64,000 bases of DNA. Origin: Phycisphaerales bacterium UBA1161. GTDB lineage: Bacteria > Planctomycetota > Phycisphaerae > Tepidisphaerales > Tepidisphaeraceae. This document shows positions 50,134-59,288 of the stretch, piece after piece. Made by a program: the position numbers and the translations under genes. Under the pieces are notes generated by a model. The model was not told the DNA's origin. It saw only the letters and a program-made list of their open reading frames with translations, and searched no databases. Each line of letters begins with the position of its first letter. The first letter of the stretch is position 1. Location: contig DBZL01000033.1 in the NCBI GenBank assembly GCA_002311745.1, positions 21,992 to 85,991 of the forward strand. The letters run 5' to 3'.

Positions 50134-51786
50134 TTACTGCGGTCGTGTCGTCGCGCTGCTGTTCCGCATCTGCACGGCCGCGTCGAGCATTTTGCGCCCA
50201 TCGGCCGTCGGCTCGATTTGCAGGGATTGTTGGAACTGCTCGCCCGCCTCGGCCCAGCGCCCGGCTCGGTAATACAGCATCCCCAGCCGATAATGCAGCA
50301 CCGCCGGCTTTTGCCGAAGCTCCGCCGGCAGGCGCGGTTGCACGTCGATCAGGCTGCGGCCGACGTCCACCGCCTCGTCGAACCGCCCCGCACGCACCAG
50401 ATCGTCGCAAAGATCGTCATACACCCGCGGAAACAGCGGGTCGAGCTGGATCGAGCGGCTGAAACAGCGGATCGCCTCCTGCACATCGGCCCCCGCCGCC
50501 GCCGCATCGCCTCGAGCTTGTTCCAGCACCGACCGCCTGTCCAGATAGTTGGCCAGTACGTCCAGGTGCAGCGGATTGAATCGGTTCCCGCTTTGCGCCC
50601 AACCATTTTCAAACAACGTTTGCGTATTTTTCCAGACGCCCGCTTGGGCAAAACAGACCGCCGCCAGGATCGCCAGAACCGCCGCGCTTGCCGCGTACAC
50701 GCGGGCCCTGCCCAGTCGCTCGATCACCCACGCCGCCCCCATCGCCACGCCCAACATCGGCACGTAAACATAACGGTCGGCTACCGTCGAATAAATCTGA
50801 TAGATGAACGTCGCCAACCCCAAGACCGGCAACAGCCCGACAAAGAAAATCAGGCCCGCGCCTATCAGCATTCGCTTTTTCGATTTCCACAGGATGGCCG
50901 CCAGCGCAACCGGAACCAGCCACGTCCAGTACAACGGATGGTGGGGATCGTTCAGCACCGCCGTGGGCGTGCGGCCATAATCAAAACTCAGATGAACCGG
51001 AACGATCAGCTTGTACAGATAAAACGTCAGCGCATCGCCCGCGATCAGCGGCCGCAGCCACGCGGGTGTCGGCGGAATGTCGTGAATCTTCTGAATGGCG
51101 ATCGCGATGCCAATGGTCGCAGCGCCCAACACCAGCCACGGGACCATGCGCAGCAAACTCCGCTTCCACGACCGCCCGAAGATCACCACGTCCAACACCC
51201 ACACCAGCCCCGGCACCACCACCGCCGAAGGCTTGGACAACAGCGCCAGCACGTACAGCACGCTCGCCAGGAAGTAATTGCGCCAGCGGCCTTTGCCTTG
51301 CGTGGCCACCAGGTATTGCCAGATCGCGCCCAGCGCCAGCAACCCGCTCAGCAGGTCTTTCATCCCCGTCGCCCACGCCACCGCCTCCGTCTGTAGCGGA
51401 TGGATGGCAAAGAGCATCGCCCCGATCCCCGCTGGCCACGGCGACAGCCGCAGTTGCAACAGGATTTCCAGCACCACGCACGCCGACAGCCAATGCACCA
51501 GCAGATTCGCCCCGTGAAAAATCGCCGGCTTCATGCCGGCATGCGCCAAAACCCACCAAAGCGAGTAGACCATCGGGTCGTACATGGATTGGTTGCTCGG
51601 GTCGCTCGGGTGGTTCCAGTGCCGATCCAGGCCGGTCCATGTGGGAGGATTCAGATTCGGATTGCCGTAAACAAGTGCGCGGTCATCCCAATCGACGAAA
51701 TCATTGGCCAGGATCCGGCCCAGAGCGGCCAGGATCACCGCCGCCAGCAGCCATCGGATCAGTCGCTTCTGATCGGGCCGCGTCAT
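50134..51786 (-). CDS. TMTC-like protein: multi-membrane plus TPR (copy 2)
   Basis: 550 residues from the ATG at 51786 that overlaps the previous stop by ATGA. NDFVDWDDRALVYGNPNLNP is the acidic first loop, and HPLQTEAVAWATGMKDLLSG the TMTC signature. About 10 membrane helices, then two or three TPRs (GRFDEAVDVGRSLIDVQPRL, HYRLGMLYYRAGRWAEAGEQ). Several tracts, for example LVHWLSACVVLEILLQLRLS, are identical to copy 3. It is the third gene of a probable pgeF-TMTC-TMTC operon. Confidence 0.87.
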   Translation of the reverse strand: MTRPDQKRLIRWLLAAVILAALGRILANDFVDWDDRALVYGNPNLNPPTWTGLDRHWNHPSDPSNQSMYDPMVYSLWWVLAHAGMKPAIFHGANLLVHWLSACVVLEILLQLRLSPWPAGIGAMLFAIHPLQTEAVAWATGMKDLLSGLLALGAIWQYLVATQGKGRWRNYFLASVLYVLALLSKPSAVVVPGLVWVLDVVIFGRSWKRSLLRMVPWLVLGAATIGIAIAIQKIHDIPPTPAWLRPLIAGDALTFYLYKLIVPVHLSFDYGRTPTAVLNDPHHPLYWTWLVPVALAAILWKSKKRMLIGAGLIFFVGLLPVLGLATFIYQIYSTVADRYVYVPMLGVAMGAAWVIERLGRARVYAASAAVLAILAAVCFAQAGVWKNTQTLFENGWAQSGNRFNPLHLDVLANYLDRRSVLEQARGDAAAAGADVQEAIRCFSRSIQLDPLFPRVYDDLCDDLVRAGRFDEAVDVGRSLIDVQPRLPAELRQKPAVLHYRLGMLYYRAGRWAEAGEQFQQSLQIEPTADGRKMLDAAVQMRNSSATTRPQ

Positions 51787-53633
51787 GGCGACGGCGCCGT
51801 CGCCGGTTGCGACGAGGCCCGCATCTTTTCGCGTGCTTGCTGTAGCCATTGCTCGACGTTCGGATCGTTTTTCAGTTGCAGCGACAGTTCCAACTGCCGC
51901 ACCGCTTCAGCCCATCGGTGCGCCTTGAAATACGCCATCCCCAGCGTGTACCGCAGCACCGCCGGCTGCGTGCGCCGGTTCTCAGGGAGCTTGGGCTGCA
52001 AGTCGATCCACTCCTGCAACGTCGCGATCGCCTGATCCAACTGACCGGTCAGGATCAGATCGCGGCTGAGCAAGTCGTACACCTCGGGGATCATGGGAGC
52101 GAGGCGATTGGCTTGGCGGTAGAAGTCGATGGCGTCCAGCAGATACTGCCGCGACAACTGCGCCTCCGCGGCGGCCTGGCGCGCGTCCTGCTGAGCCGCG
52201 GCCTGCTGCGATCTGCGCAAGGCGATGTCCGATTGCCGACCCCGGTACTCGCCAAAAACGATGAGGTGGTTTGGGTTGTTCGGATTCGTCGCCACCGCGC
52301 GCTGATACAGCGTTTCCGTATCCTTCCACATGCCGGCCTGGGCGAAGCTCAAGGCCCCCAACACCATCAGCACGCCCGCCGCCACAGGACCCACTCGGCC
52401 GGCGCCGCCGCGCTGCACCGCCCAAGCCGCCGCCATCGCCACGCCCAGCATCGAGAGGTAAACATAACGGTCCGCCACCGTCGAAAAGAACTGGAAGACG
52501 AACGTCACCAGCCCCAGCACCGGCAAGAGCCCCATCAGAAAAATCAACCCCGCCGCGATCAGGATTTTGTTCCGGGATCTCCAGAGAACCAGGGCCAGCG
52601 CGACGGGAACCAGCCAACTCCAATACAAGGGATGAAGCGGATCAACCAGCACGGCCGCCGGCGTGCGGCCGTAGTCGCAGCTCAGCCGAATCGGAACCAT
52701 CAGCTTGTAAAGATAGAACGTCAGGGCGTCGGCCGCGATCAGCGGCCGATGCCACAGCGACACGGGCTTGAGCATTTGCGTCGACTGGATCATCGCCGCC
52801 ACCACGGTCGCGCCCACCGCCAGCGCCAGCCAGGGCACGACGCGCAGCAGACTTTGCTTCCACGACCGCCCGAAGATCACCACGTCCAACACCCACACCA
52901 TTCCTGGCACCACCACCGCCGACGGCTTGGACAGCAACGCCAGCGCGTACAGCACCGACGCCCCCAGCGAGTTCCATGTCAGCAGCAACGGGGTGAGAAT
53001 CGCGCCAAACAACACGTTCAGCACCGTCACCTCCGCCCATTTCCATCGCCTCTGCCTCCCTTGGCTCTGCATCGCCACCAGGTAGCGCCAGATCGCCGCC
53101 AGCGCTAGCAGACCGCTGAGCAGGTCCTTCATCCCCGTCGCCCACGCCACCGCCTCCGTCTGCAGCGGATGGATGGCAAAGAGCATCGCCCCGATCCCCG
53201 CGGGCCACGGCGACAGCCGCAGTTGCAGCAGGATTTCCAGTACCACGCACGCCGACAGCCAATGCACCAGCAGATTCGCCCCGTGATAGACCATCGGATT
53301 GAGCGTGGCGCCGACGACGTCCGGGTAATTCAGACGGGACACGCACGCCAAACCCCACCAGACGGTGAAGACCAGCGGGTCGTACAGGCTGATGTTGGTT
53401 TTGTCGCGGGGGTCCCAGTGCCGAACGAGGCTGGACCACGTTGGAGGATTCAGGTTCGGATTCGCGTAGATCAGCCCCCCGTCGTCCCAATCGACAAATT
53501 CGTTGCCGAGGATCCGGCCGAAGACGGCCAGGACCAGCACCAGAAGCAACAGACGGATGACCAGTAGTACGCGATCCTGCCGCAGCGGCGGTCCGGCGCT
53601 GCGCTGCTTGGGGGCCCAGACGACGTGCATCAT
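51783..53633 (-). CDS. TMTC-like protein: multi-membrane plus TPR (copy 3)
   Basis: 616 residues. NEFVDWDDGGLIYANPNLNP, then an insertion absent from copy 2 (VSRLNYPDVVGATLNPMVYH), then HGANLLVHWLSACVVLEILL and HPLQTEAVAWATGMKDLLSG. About 10 membrane helices and C-terminal TPR helices (YDLLSRDLILTGQLDQAIAT, RYTLGMAYFKAHRWAEAVRQ). The start (two ATG codons) has GGGAG five bases before and lies two bases after the pgeF stop. About 165 bp of the coding sequence is nearly identical to copy 2 while the flanks are much less similar. Confidence 0.87.
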   Translation of the reverse strand: MMHVVWAPKQRSAGPPLRQDRVLLVIRLLLLVLVLAVFGRILGNEFVDWDDGGLIYANPNLNPPTWSSLVRHWDPRDKTNISLYDPLVFTVWWGLACVSRLNYPDVVGATLNPMVYHGANLLVHWLSACVVLEILLQLRLSPWPAGIGAMLFAIHPLQTEAVAWATGMKDLLSGLLALAAIWRYLVAMQSQGRQRRWKWAEVTVLNVLFGAILTPLLLTWNSLGASVLYALALLSKPSAVVVPGMVWVLDVVIFGRSWKQSLLRVVPWLALAVGATVVAAMIQSTQMLKPVSLWHRPLIAADALTFYLYKLMVPIRLSCDYGRTPAAVLVDPLHPLYWSWLVPVALALVLWRSRNKILIAAGLIFLMGLLPVLGLVTFVFQFFSTVADRYVYLSMLGVAMAAAWAVQRGGAGRVGPVAAGVLMVLGALSFAQAGMWKDTETLYQRAVATNPNNPNHLIVFGEYRGRQSDIALRRSQQAAAQQDARQAAAEAQLSRQYLLDAIDFYRQANRLAPMIPEVYDLLSRDLILTGQLDQAIATLQEWIDLQPKLPENRRTQPAVLRYTLGMAYFKAHRWAEAVRQLELSLQLKNDPNVEQWLQQAREKMRASSQPATAPSP

Positions 53634-53635
53634 GA

Positions 53636-54427
53636 CTACTCCCGGGCCGCGATCACGGCCGCCATGCGGCCCGTCACACCCCGGTCCCGCCGATGCGAGA
53701 AAAACTCATCCTCGTGTTTCACCGTGCACCGGTCCGTGCCATCGATCCGATCCGCCTTCAGCCCGCAGGCCAGAAGCTGCAGCCGGGCCGCCGCACGCAG
53801 ATCCACTTTGCCCTTGGTCCCGTCGCCGCGATCGATCGGCGCCTCCGAACCGAACAGAGCGGCAAACGAATCAAGCACCTCTTGTCCCACGTCAAAGGCG
53901 TCGCGGCTGATGCACGGCCCGATGGCGGCGACATAAGCCGACCCCCGCCCGCCCATTTGCTGAATCGTCGCCGCGATCACTCCCGCCACGATTCCCCGCC
54001 ATCCCGCGTGCACCACCGCCACGGTATTGCCGCCCTCGCCAGCCAGCAACACCGCCGCACAATCCGCCGTCCGCACGCTGATCACGCGCCCCGGGTCGCG
54101 GCTGAGCAGCGCATCGGCCTTCTGGTGCACGTCAAACGCCTGGCCCGGATTCACGGCAGCCACCTGGTTGCCGTGCACCTGGTGAACGCGCAGAGGCCAT
54201 CCGCCCGGGCAACCGATGCCCTCCAGCAGCAGCGCGTAGTTGGTCTCGATCCGCCGCCGATCATCCTGAACCGCGCAGCCGTTGGGATTGCCCAGGTTCA
54301 GCGATGCAAACGGCCCTTGGCTGACCCCGCCCAGGCGGGTGCTGAACGCGTGGCGAACCCCCATCGCCTCCAGCAGCGGCGAGGCGTAATACACCACGCC
54401 GTTGGCATTCACTCGTCGCTGCAGCAC
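53636..54427 (-). CDS. pgeF: Peptidoglycan editing factor / YfiH-family multicopper-like hydrolase
   Basis: 263 residues. Zinc ligands are in RVHQVHGNQVAAV (His), SVRTADCAAVLLAGEG (Cys) and VVHAGWRGIVAGVIAATI (His). The end has YVAAIGPCISRDAFDVG, DLRAAARLQLLACGL and EDEFFSHRRDRGVTGRMA, all family-conserved. PgeF removes wrongly inserted L-Ser from peptidoglycan precursors; relatives act as purine nucleosidases. GTG start at 54427, eight bases after TACCTT on the minus strand. First gene before two TMTC-like genes; next to coaD in divergent orientation. Confidence 0.92.
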   Translation of the reverse strand: MLQRRVNANGVVYYASPLLEAMGVRHAFSTRLGGVSQGPFASLNLGNPNGCAVQDDRRRIETNYALLLEGIGCPGGWPLRVHQVHGNQVAAVNPGQAFDVHQKADALLSRDPGRVISVRTADCAAVLLAGEGGNTVAVVHAGWRGIVAGVIAATIQQMGGRGSAYVAAIGPCISRDAFDVGQEVLDSFAALFGSEAPIDRGDGTKGKVDLRAAARLQLLACGLKADRIDGTDRCTVKHEDEFFSHRRDRGVTGRMAAVIAARE

Positions 54428-54509
54428 GGCCCCACAAGGTACGCCGCCTCCCGCCGGAAGTAAAACCCGCCTTTACTTTTCCGCCCCGACGCTTACCTTC
54501 AACATCGCG

Positions 54510-55070
54510 ATGAGCACGACACCTTCCAACTCCGCCAAAACCGCGACAAGAATCGCCGTCTTCCCAGGCCAGTTCGATCCGATCACCAACGGCCATTTGG
54601 ACCTCATCCACCGCGGCATCCGCCTGTTCGACGAGCTGATCGTCGCCGTCGGTGTCAACCCCGAAAAAAAGGAGCTGTTCAGCCTCGCCGAACGGACTTC
54701 GATGATCCAGGCCCTCGTGAAGGACATGGCCGGCGTCCGCGTCGAAAAATACACCGGCCTCACCGTGGACTTCGTCAAGCGGGCCGGCGCCGTCGCCATC
54801 CTCCGCGGCATCCGCGACGTCACCGACCTGCACCATGAGTTCCAACTGGCCCTGGCCAACCGCACCGTCGGCGGTGTGGAAACCGTCTTCATCATGACCG
54901 ATGACAGGTACGCCCTGACCAGCAGCAGCCTCATCCGCCAGATCGTTTCCCTCGGCGGCAACATCACCCAACTGCGCGGCGTGCTGCCGGACCTGGTCAT
55001 CCAGAAGCTGCAGACCCTGCAACGCGCCGGCCGAACCGAACCGCCCCCGCCCGACGCCCCGGCCGTCTGA
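54510..55070 (+). CDS. coaD: Phosphopantetheine adenylyltransferase
   Basis: 186 residues from the ATG at 54510. CoaD makes dephospho-CoA from phosphopantetheine and ATP. AVFPGQFDPITNGHLDLIHR has the H-x-x-H nucleotide site, followed by ELIVAVGVNPEKKELFSLAE, AILRGIRDVTDLHHEFQLAL and TSSSLIRQIVSLGG, all as in the hexameric enzyme. The C-terminus has a Pro-rich tail. A hairpin follows seven bases after the stop. Confidence 0.96.
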   Translation: MSTTPSNSAKTATRIAVFPGQFDPITNGHLDLIHRGIRLFDELIVAVGVNPEKKELFSLAERTSMIQALVKDMAGVRVEKYTGLTVDFVKRAGAVAILRGIRDVTDLHHEFQLALANRTVGGVETVFIMTDDRYALTSSSLIRQIVSLGGNITQLRGVLPDLVIQKLQTLQRAGRTEPPPPDAPAV

Positions 55071-55077
55071 CCGCGCC

Positions 55078-55102
55078 GTGCGACCTGCTGCCCAGGTCGC
55101 AC
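55078..55102 (+). terminator. Hairpin after coaD, terminator-like
   Basis: Perfect 10-bp stem (GTGCGACCTG and its complement) with a five-base loop, starting seven bases after the coaD stop. Only a weak T-containing stretch follows, so it may end or protect the coaD transcript without being a strong intrinsic terminator. Confidence 0.45.
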
Positions 55103-55125
55103 GATTTAGCGGCGGTGCGCAGCAT

Positions 55126-55143
55126 CGCGGGCTCCCGCCCGCG
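55126..55143. repeat. Partial relative of the 49995-50078 palindrome
   Basis: CGCGGGC and GCCCGCG flank a four-base loop; the sequence GCGGGCTCCCGCCCGCGGCT here differs by one base from part of the right arm at 50051-50078. It lies between coaD and the heptosyltransferase gene. Confidence 0.75.
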
Positions 55144-55197
55144 GCTACAAATCTTTGCTTGTTCTCCCGCTCGCCGGGATATACTCTGACCCCCGGG

Positions 55198-56301
55198 ATG
55201 TCCGAGTTCCGCAAAATCCTGGTCGTTCAGCCCAATTGGATCGGCGACGCGGTCATGGCCACGCCCGCCCTGCGCGCCCTGCGCGAGCATTTCCCCCACG
55301 CCCACATCGCTTACCTGATGAAACGCTACGTCAAGCCGATCTGCACCGGAACGCCCTGGGCGGATCAACTCATCACCTATCGCAGCGGCAAAACCAAGAA
55401 AAAAGCCGGCAAGGGTCTCTTCGACCTGGCCCGCCGCCTGCGCAGCGCACGCTTCGACTTGGCCGTCCTGATGCCCAATTCGTTTCAAGCCGCCCTGGTC
55501 TGCAAGATGGCCAACATCCCGCGCATCGCCGGCTACGAACGCGACGGACGCGGGTTTCTGCTCTCCGACAAACTTCTGCCGCGCAAGGAAAAGGGGAAAT
55601 TCATCCCCACGCCGCTGGTCAAGTACTACATGGGCCTGGCCCATTATCTGGGCAGTCAGCAGCGCGAGCTTTCCCTCAAGCTGTTCGTGACCGAGCCCGA
55701 GCGCCGCGCGGCCGTCACGGTGCTGACGCGTGCGGGATTGGACGGCGAGCTGGATCGCCCCGCATCCTCCGGCAAACCGCCCCTGATCCTGCTGAATCCC
55801 GGCGCCCAGTACGGCGCCGCCAAGTGCTGGCTGCCCGAAAACTTCGCCGCCCTGGCCGACCGGTTCATCGACCAGCTCGGCGCCACCGTCCTCATCAGCG
55901 CCGCCCCGCGCGAGCGAAAAATCGTCGACATCATTTTGCGCAACATGACTCACGCCCCGGTCGATCTGCTGGCCAAGGGATCGACGCTGGGCGCGCTCAA
56001 GGAAATCGTTCGGCGATGCGATCTGATGGTCAGCAACGACACCGGCCCGCGTCACATCGCCGCCGCGTTCGACGTTCCCGTCGTGACCATCTTCGGCCCC
56101 ACGCATCCCGAATGGACCGAGACCTATTTCCCCAAGGAACGCAAGGTGGCGGTGAAGGTTTTCTGCGGCCCCTGCCAGAAGAAGCTCTGCCCCCTGGACC
56201 ATCGCTGCATGACCCGCGTCACCCCCGCGATGGTCTTCGACGCCGCCCTATCGCTTCTGCCCCAGCGGGCCGACATCACGTCTCCAGCGGCGCTTTCCTA
56301 G
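55198..56301 (+). CDS. waaF: ADP-heptose:LPS heptosyltransferase (WaaF-like)
   Basis: 367 residues from the ATG at 55198. The GT9 fold starts RKILVVQPNWIGDAVMATPA. RIAGYERDGRGFLLSDKLLP, YYMGLAHYLGSQQRELSL, LILLNPGAQYGAAKCWLPEN, DLMVSNDTGPRHIAAAFDVP and VTIFGPTHPEWTETYFP follow, all as in WaaF/WaaC. PSGAQ-type nucleotide-sugar binding is visible as NPGAQYGAAKCW. A -10-like TATACT lies 12 bases before the start. Together with waaA it suggests an LPS core with Kdo and heptose; enzyme specificity (I or II) is not proven. Confidence 0.92.
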   Translation: MSEFRKILVVQPNWIGDAVMATPALRALREHFPHAHIAYLMKRYVKPICTGTPWADQLITYRSGKTKKKAGKGLFDLARRLRSARFDLAVLMPNSFQAALVCKMANIPRIAGYERDGRGFLLSDKLLPRKEKGKFIPTPLVKYYMGLAHYLGSQQRELSLKLFVTEPERRAAVTVLTRAGLDGELDRPASSGKPPLILLNPGAQYGAAKCWLPENFAALADRFIDQLGATVLISAAPRERKIVDIILRNMTHAPVDLLAKGSTLGALKEIVRRCDLMVSNDTGPRHIAAAFDVPVVTIFGPTHPEWTETYFPKERKVAVKVFCGPCQKKLCPLDHRCMTRVTPAMVFDAALSLLPQRADITSPAALS

Positions 56302-56344
56302 CGGCGTACTCGCCAAGGCGCCGGCTTCTTCTTAGAATCGCGCC

Positions 56345-59164
56345 ATGATCCATCGCATCGACGTGCGATCTCGCGATGGGGTTGATCCGCTCGGGTCGGC
56401 GGTGCGCAAGCAGATCGCCGAGCTGGGGATCGAAACCGGCCCCATCGCCACCAGCCGAATCTTTTTGATCGACACCGACGCCGATCCGGCCGCCGTGCGC
56501 CGCATCGCAGATCAGCTTCTTGCCGATCCGGTGGTCGAATCGGCCCAGATGGACTGCGGTGAGGTCGACGACGCCGGCCATGGGCGCATCGAGGTGCATC
56601 TCAAGCCCGGCGTGATGGACCCGGTCGCGGCCAGCACCCAGATGGCCATCCGCGACATGGGCCTGGCCGTCCGCGAGGTCCGCACCGGCCGGGCGTATCT
56701 GATCGACGGCCTGACCGACCAGCAGATGCTGCAACGCATTGCCGATCGCGTGCTGGCCAACGACGTCATCGAATCGGTGCATTTCAGGCCGTATTGCCCG
56801 GCCCAATTCCAAACCGCGCCCCAGCAGCCGTTGCAGCTTCGCCGCGTGAGTTTGCGCGATTTGGCCGATCAGGAACTGACCAAGCTCAGCCGCGAGGCCC
56901 ACCTGTTTTTGTCCCTTACGGAGATGAAGGCGATCCAGGACTACTTTCGCCGCCAGCAGCGCGAGCCCACGGACATCGAGCTGGAAACGCTGGCGCAGAC
57001 CTGGAGCGAGCACTGCGTCCACAAGACGCTCAAAAGCGCCGTCGAAGTCGAGGTCCGTGATGCCAACCAGAAGGTGATCGGCCGGCGACGCTACGGGAAT
57101 CTCCTTAAAGACACGATCTTCGCCAGCACCGTCGAGCTGATGCGGGGCGGCGGGGATTTTTGCTTGTCCGTGTTCAAGGACAACGCCGGCGTCGTCGCCT
57201 TCGATGAAACGGATGCGGTCTGCTTCAAGGTGGAGACGCACAACCATCCCAGCGCCATCGAGCCGTACGGCGGCAGCGCCACCGGCGTGGGCGGCGTCAT
57301 CCGCGACGTGCTGGGCACCGGCCTGGCCGCCAAGCCCATCGCCAACACCGACGTCTTTTGCGTCGCCTTTCCCAACCAAAACGGCGCCCTGCCCAAGGGC
57401 GTCATCCATCCCAAGCGGATTCTGCAGCAGGTCGTCGCCGGCGTGCGCGACTACGGCAACCGCATGGGCATCCCCACCGTCAACGGCGCCGTCTACTTCG
57501 ACAACGGTTACCTGGGCAATCCGCTGGTCTTCTGCGGCTGCGCGGGACTCCTCCCCCGCGACAAGATCGACAAATCCGCCGGCGCCGGCGACGCCATCGT
57601 GCTCCTGGGCGGGCGCACCGGCCGCGACGGCATCCACGGCGCCACGTTTTCCAGCGCCCAGCTCACCGACACCCACGCCGATGAATTCTCCCATGCCGTG
57701 CAGATCGGCAACGCCATCACCGAAAAAAAGATGGCCGACGTGGTCCTGGCGGCGCGCGATCGGGGCCTCTTTACCGCGATCACCGACTGCGGCGCCGGCG
57801 GACTCTCCTCGGCCGTCGGTGAAATGGGCGAGCACGTCGGCGCCCGCGTTGACCTGGAAAAAGTCCCCCTGAAATACGCCGGGCTGCGCTACGATGAAAT
57901 CTGGATCAGCGAGGCCCAGGAGCGGATGGTCCTGGCCGTTGCCCCAAAGCTCGTCGCCCAGCTCCTGGACTTGGCGGCCAGCGAAGACGTCGAAGCCACG
58001 GTCATCGGCGCCTTCGGCACGGACCATCGCCAGCTCCTGTTGCGTTACCGCGGCATCGAGGTCGGCCGACTCTCCATGGAATTCCTGCACCAAGGCATCC
58101 CCATGCCGACGCGCACGGCCACGGTCATCCAGCGCGATTCTCCCGCGGTCGCGGATCAGTCCGTTCCGCTGGCACCGTCGATTTTCAAGCAGCGGCTCCT
58201 GGCGGCGCTGGCCCATCCCAACATCGCCAGCAAGCATTGGATCGTCCGCCAATACGATCACGAAGTTCAAGGCGGCTCGGTGGTCAAGCCGCTGACCGGC
58301 CCGCTGCAGATCGGCCCATCGGATGCGGCCGTCATCCGCCCCAAGCTGAGCAGCCACCGAGGCGTCGCCCTGGGCTGCGGCCTGTGCCCCGGCATCGAAG
58401 ACCCCTACGACATGGCCATCGCGTCGATCGACGAAGCGGTCCGCAACGTCGTCGCCGTCGGCGCTGATCCCGACCGCATCGCCATCCTGGACAATTTCTG
58501 CTGGCCCAGCGTCGATGACCAAGCCACCATGGGCACGCTGGTCCGCGCCTGCGAAGCCTGCCGCGACGCCGCCCTGGGCTATCGCATCCCCTTTGTCAGC
58601 GGCAAGGATTCGCTGAACAACCAGTTCATCGACCAGCAGACCGGCCAGGTCTTGCGCATCCCGCGCACGCTTCTGGTCAGCGCCCTCGGCGTGATCGACG
58701 ATGTGCGGCGCTGCCTTACCATGGACCTCAAATCACACTCCGCCCGCGTGGCCTTGATCGAACCGGAGCGCCGGGCCGATCCCGCCGCCCTGGGCAAGGT
58801 TCACCGCGCCGTCGCCAAGCTCATCCGCGACGGCAAGATCGCCGCGTGCCACGACGTCAGCGACGGCGGCGTTGCCGTCGCCGCCGCCGAAATGTGCATC
58901 GCCTCCGGAGCGGGCCTGATCGTCGGCCAGGAACTGCTCGACCCAACCGCCTTCACCGAAACGTGCGGCCGCTACCTGGTGGAGCTGGCCCAGGGACTGC
59001 AAAGCGGCGACCTGGCCGCCGATCTGCGCGGCGCCGCACGCATCAGCGATTTCGGTCTGGTTCAGCACCTGCGCCAACTGACGATCACCAACGCCCAGCA
59101 ACGTCTTGTGGAGATCGGCCTGGAGGAACTGACCTCCGCCTGGCGCGGGACGCTGGATTGGTGA
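56345..59164 (+). CDS. purL: Phosphoribosylformylglycinamidine synthase: tandem PurS-like domains fused to PurL
   Basis: 939 residues, about 190 longer than small PurL. Two PurS-like units at the N-terminus (about 1-70: VRKQIAELGIETGPIATSRI; 80-150: IRDMGLAVREVRTGRAYLID) are followed by PurL from about 165. LETLAQTWSEHCVHKTLKS at 213-231 is the PurL signature, then ETHNHPSAIEPYGGSATGVG, VNGAVYFDNGYLGNPLVF and GAGGLSSAVGEMGEHVG. PurL makes FGAM from FGAR, ATP and ammonia with PurQ, for which PurS is the bridge. No purQ is in the window. TAGAAT ends six bases before the ATG. Confidence 0.95.
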   Translation: MIHRIDVRSRDGVDPLGSAVRKQIAELGIETGPIATSRIFLIDTDADPAAVRRIADQLLADPVVESAQMDCGEVDDAGHGRIEVHLKPGVMDPVAASTQMAIRDMGLAVREVRTGRAYLIDGLTDQQMLQRIADRVLANDVIESVHFRPYCPAQFQTAPQQPLQLRRVSLRDLADQELTKLSREAHLFLSLTEMKAIQDYFRRQQREPTDIELETLAQTWSEHCVHKTLKSAVEVEVRDANQKVIGRRRYGNLLKDTIFASTVELMRGGGDFCLSVFKDNAGVVAFDETDAVCFKVETHNHPSAIEPYGGSATGVGGVIRDVLGTGLAAKPIANTDVFCVAFPNQNGALPKGVIHPKRILQQVVAGVRDYGNRMGIPTVNGAVYFDNGYLGNPLVFCGCAGLLPRDKIDKSAGAGDAIVLLGGRTGRDGIHGATFSSAQLTDTHADEFSHAVQIGNAITEKKMADVVLAARDRGLFTAITDCGAGGLSSAVGEMGEHVGARVDLEKVPLKYAGLRYDEIWISEAQERMVLAVAPKLVAQLLDLAASEDVEATVIGAFGTDHRQLLLRYRGIEVGRLSMEFLHQGIPMPTRTATVIQRDSPAVADQSVPLAPSIFKQRLLAALAHPNIASKHWIVRQYDHEVQGGSVVKPLTGPLQIGPSDAAVIRPKLSSHRGVALGCGLCPGIEDPYDMAIASIDEAVRNVVAVGADPDRIAILDNFCWPSVDDQATMGTLVRACEACRDAALGYRIPFVSGKDSLNNQFIDQQTGQVLRIPRTLLVSALGVIDDVRRCLTMDLKSHSARVALIEPERRADPAALGKVHRAVAKLIRDGKIAACHDVSDGGVAVAAAEMCIASGAGLIVGQELLDPTAFTETCGRYLVELAQGLQSGDLAADLRGAARISDFGLVQHLRQLTITNAQQRLVEIGLEELTSAWRGTLDW

Positions 59165-59193
59165 TGCTTTTCGCCGCCGCGGGCCATGCGCAA

Positions 59194-59222
59194 TTGACTC
59201 ATCTTTTGCCGCCCGTTATAGT
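59194..59222 (+). promoter_or_regulatory. Sigma-70-type promoter of citrate synthase gene
   Basis: TTGACT at 59194-59199 and TATAGT at 59217-59222 are separated by exactly 17 bases and lie 66 bases before the start codon. This is the best consensus promoter in the window and indicates a normal housekeeping sigma factor. Confidence 0.75.
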
Positions 59223-59288
59223 TCCGTATGAGTTGATTCCGCGGCGATTGGACGAGCCTCAAAGTTTCCCCGGCCATTTCAGGTCCCC

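Noticed and set aside
56276..58522. 748-residue open frame on the minus strand
   Set aside because: It is antisense to purL, with no motif of its own.
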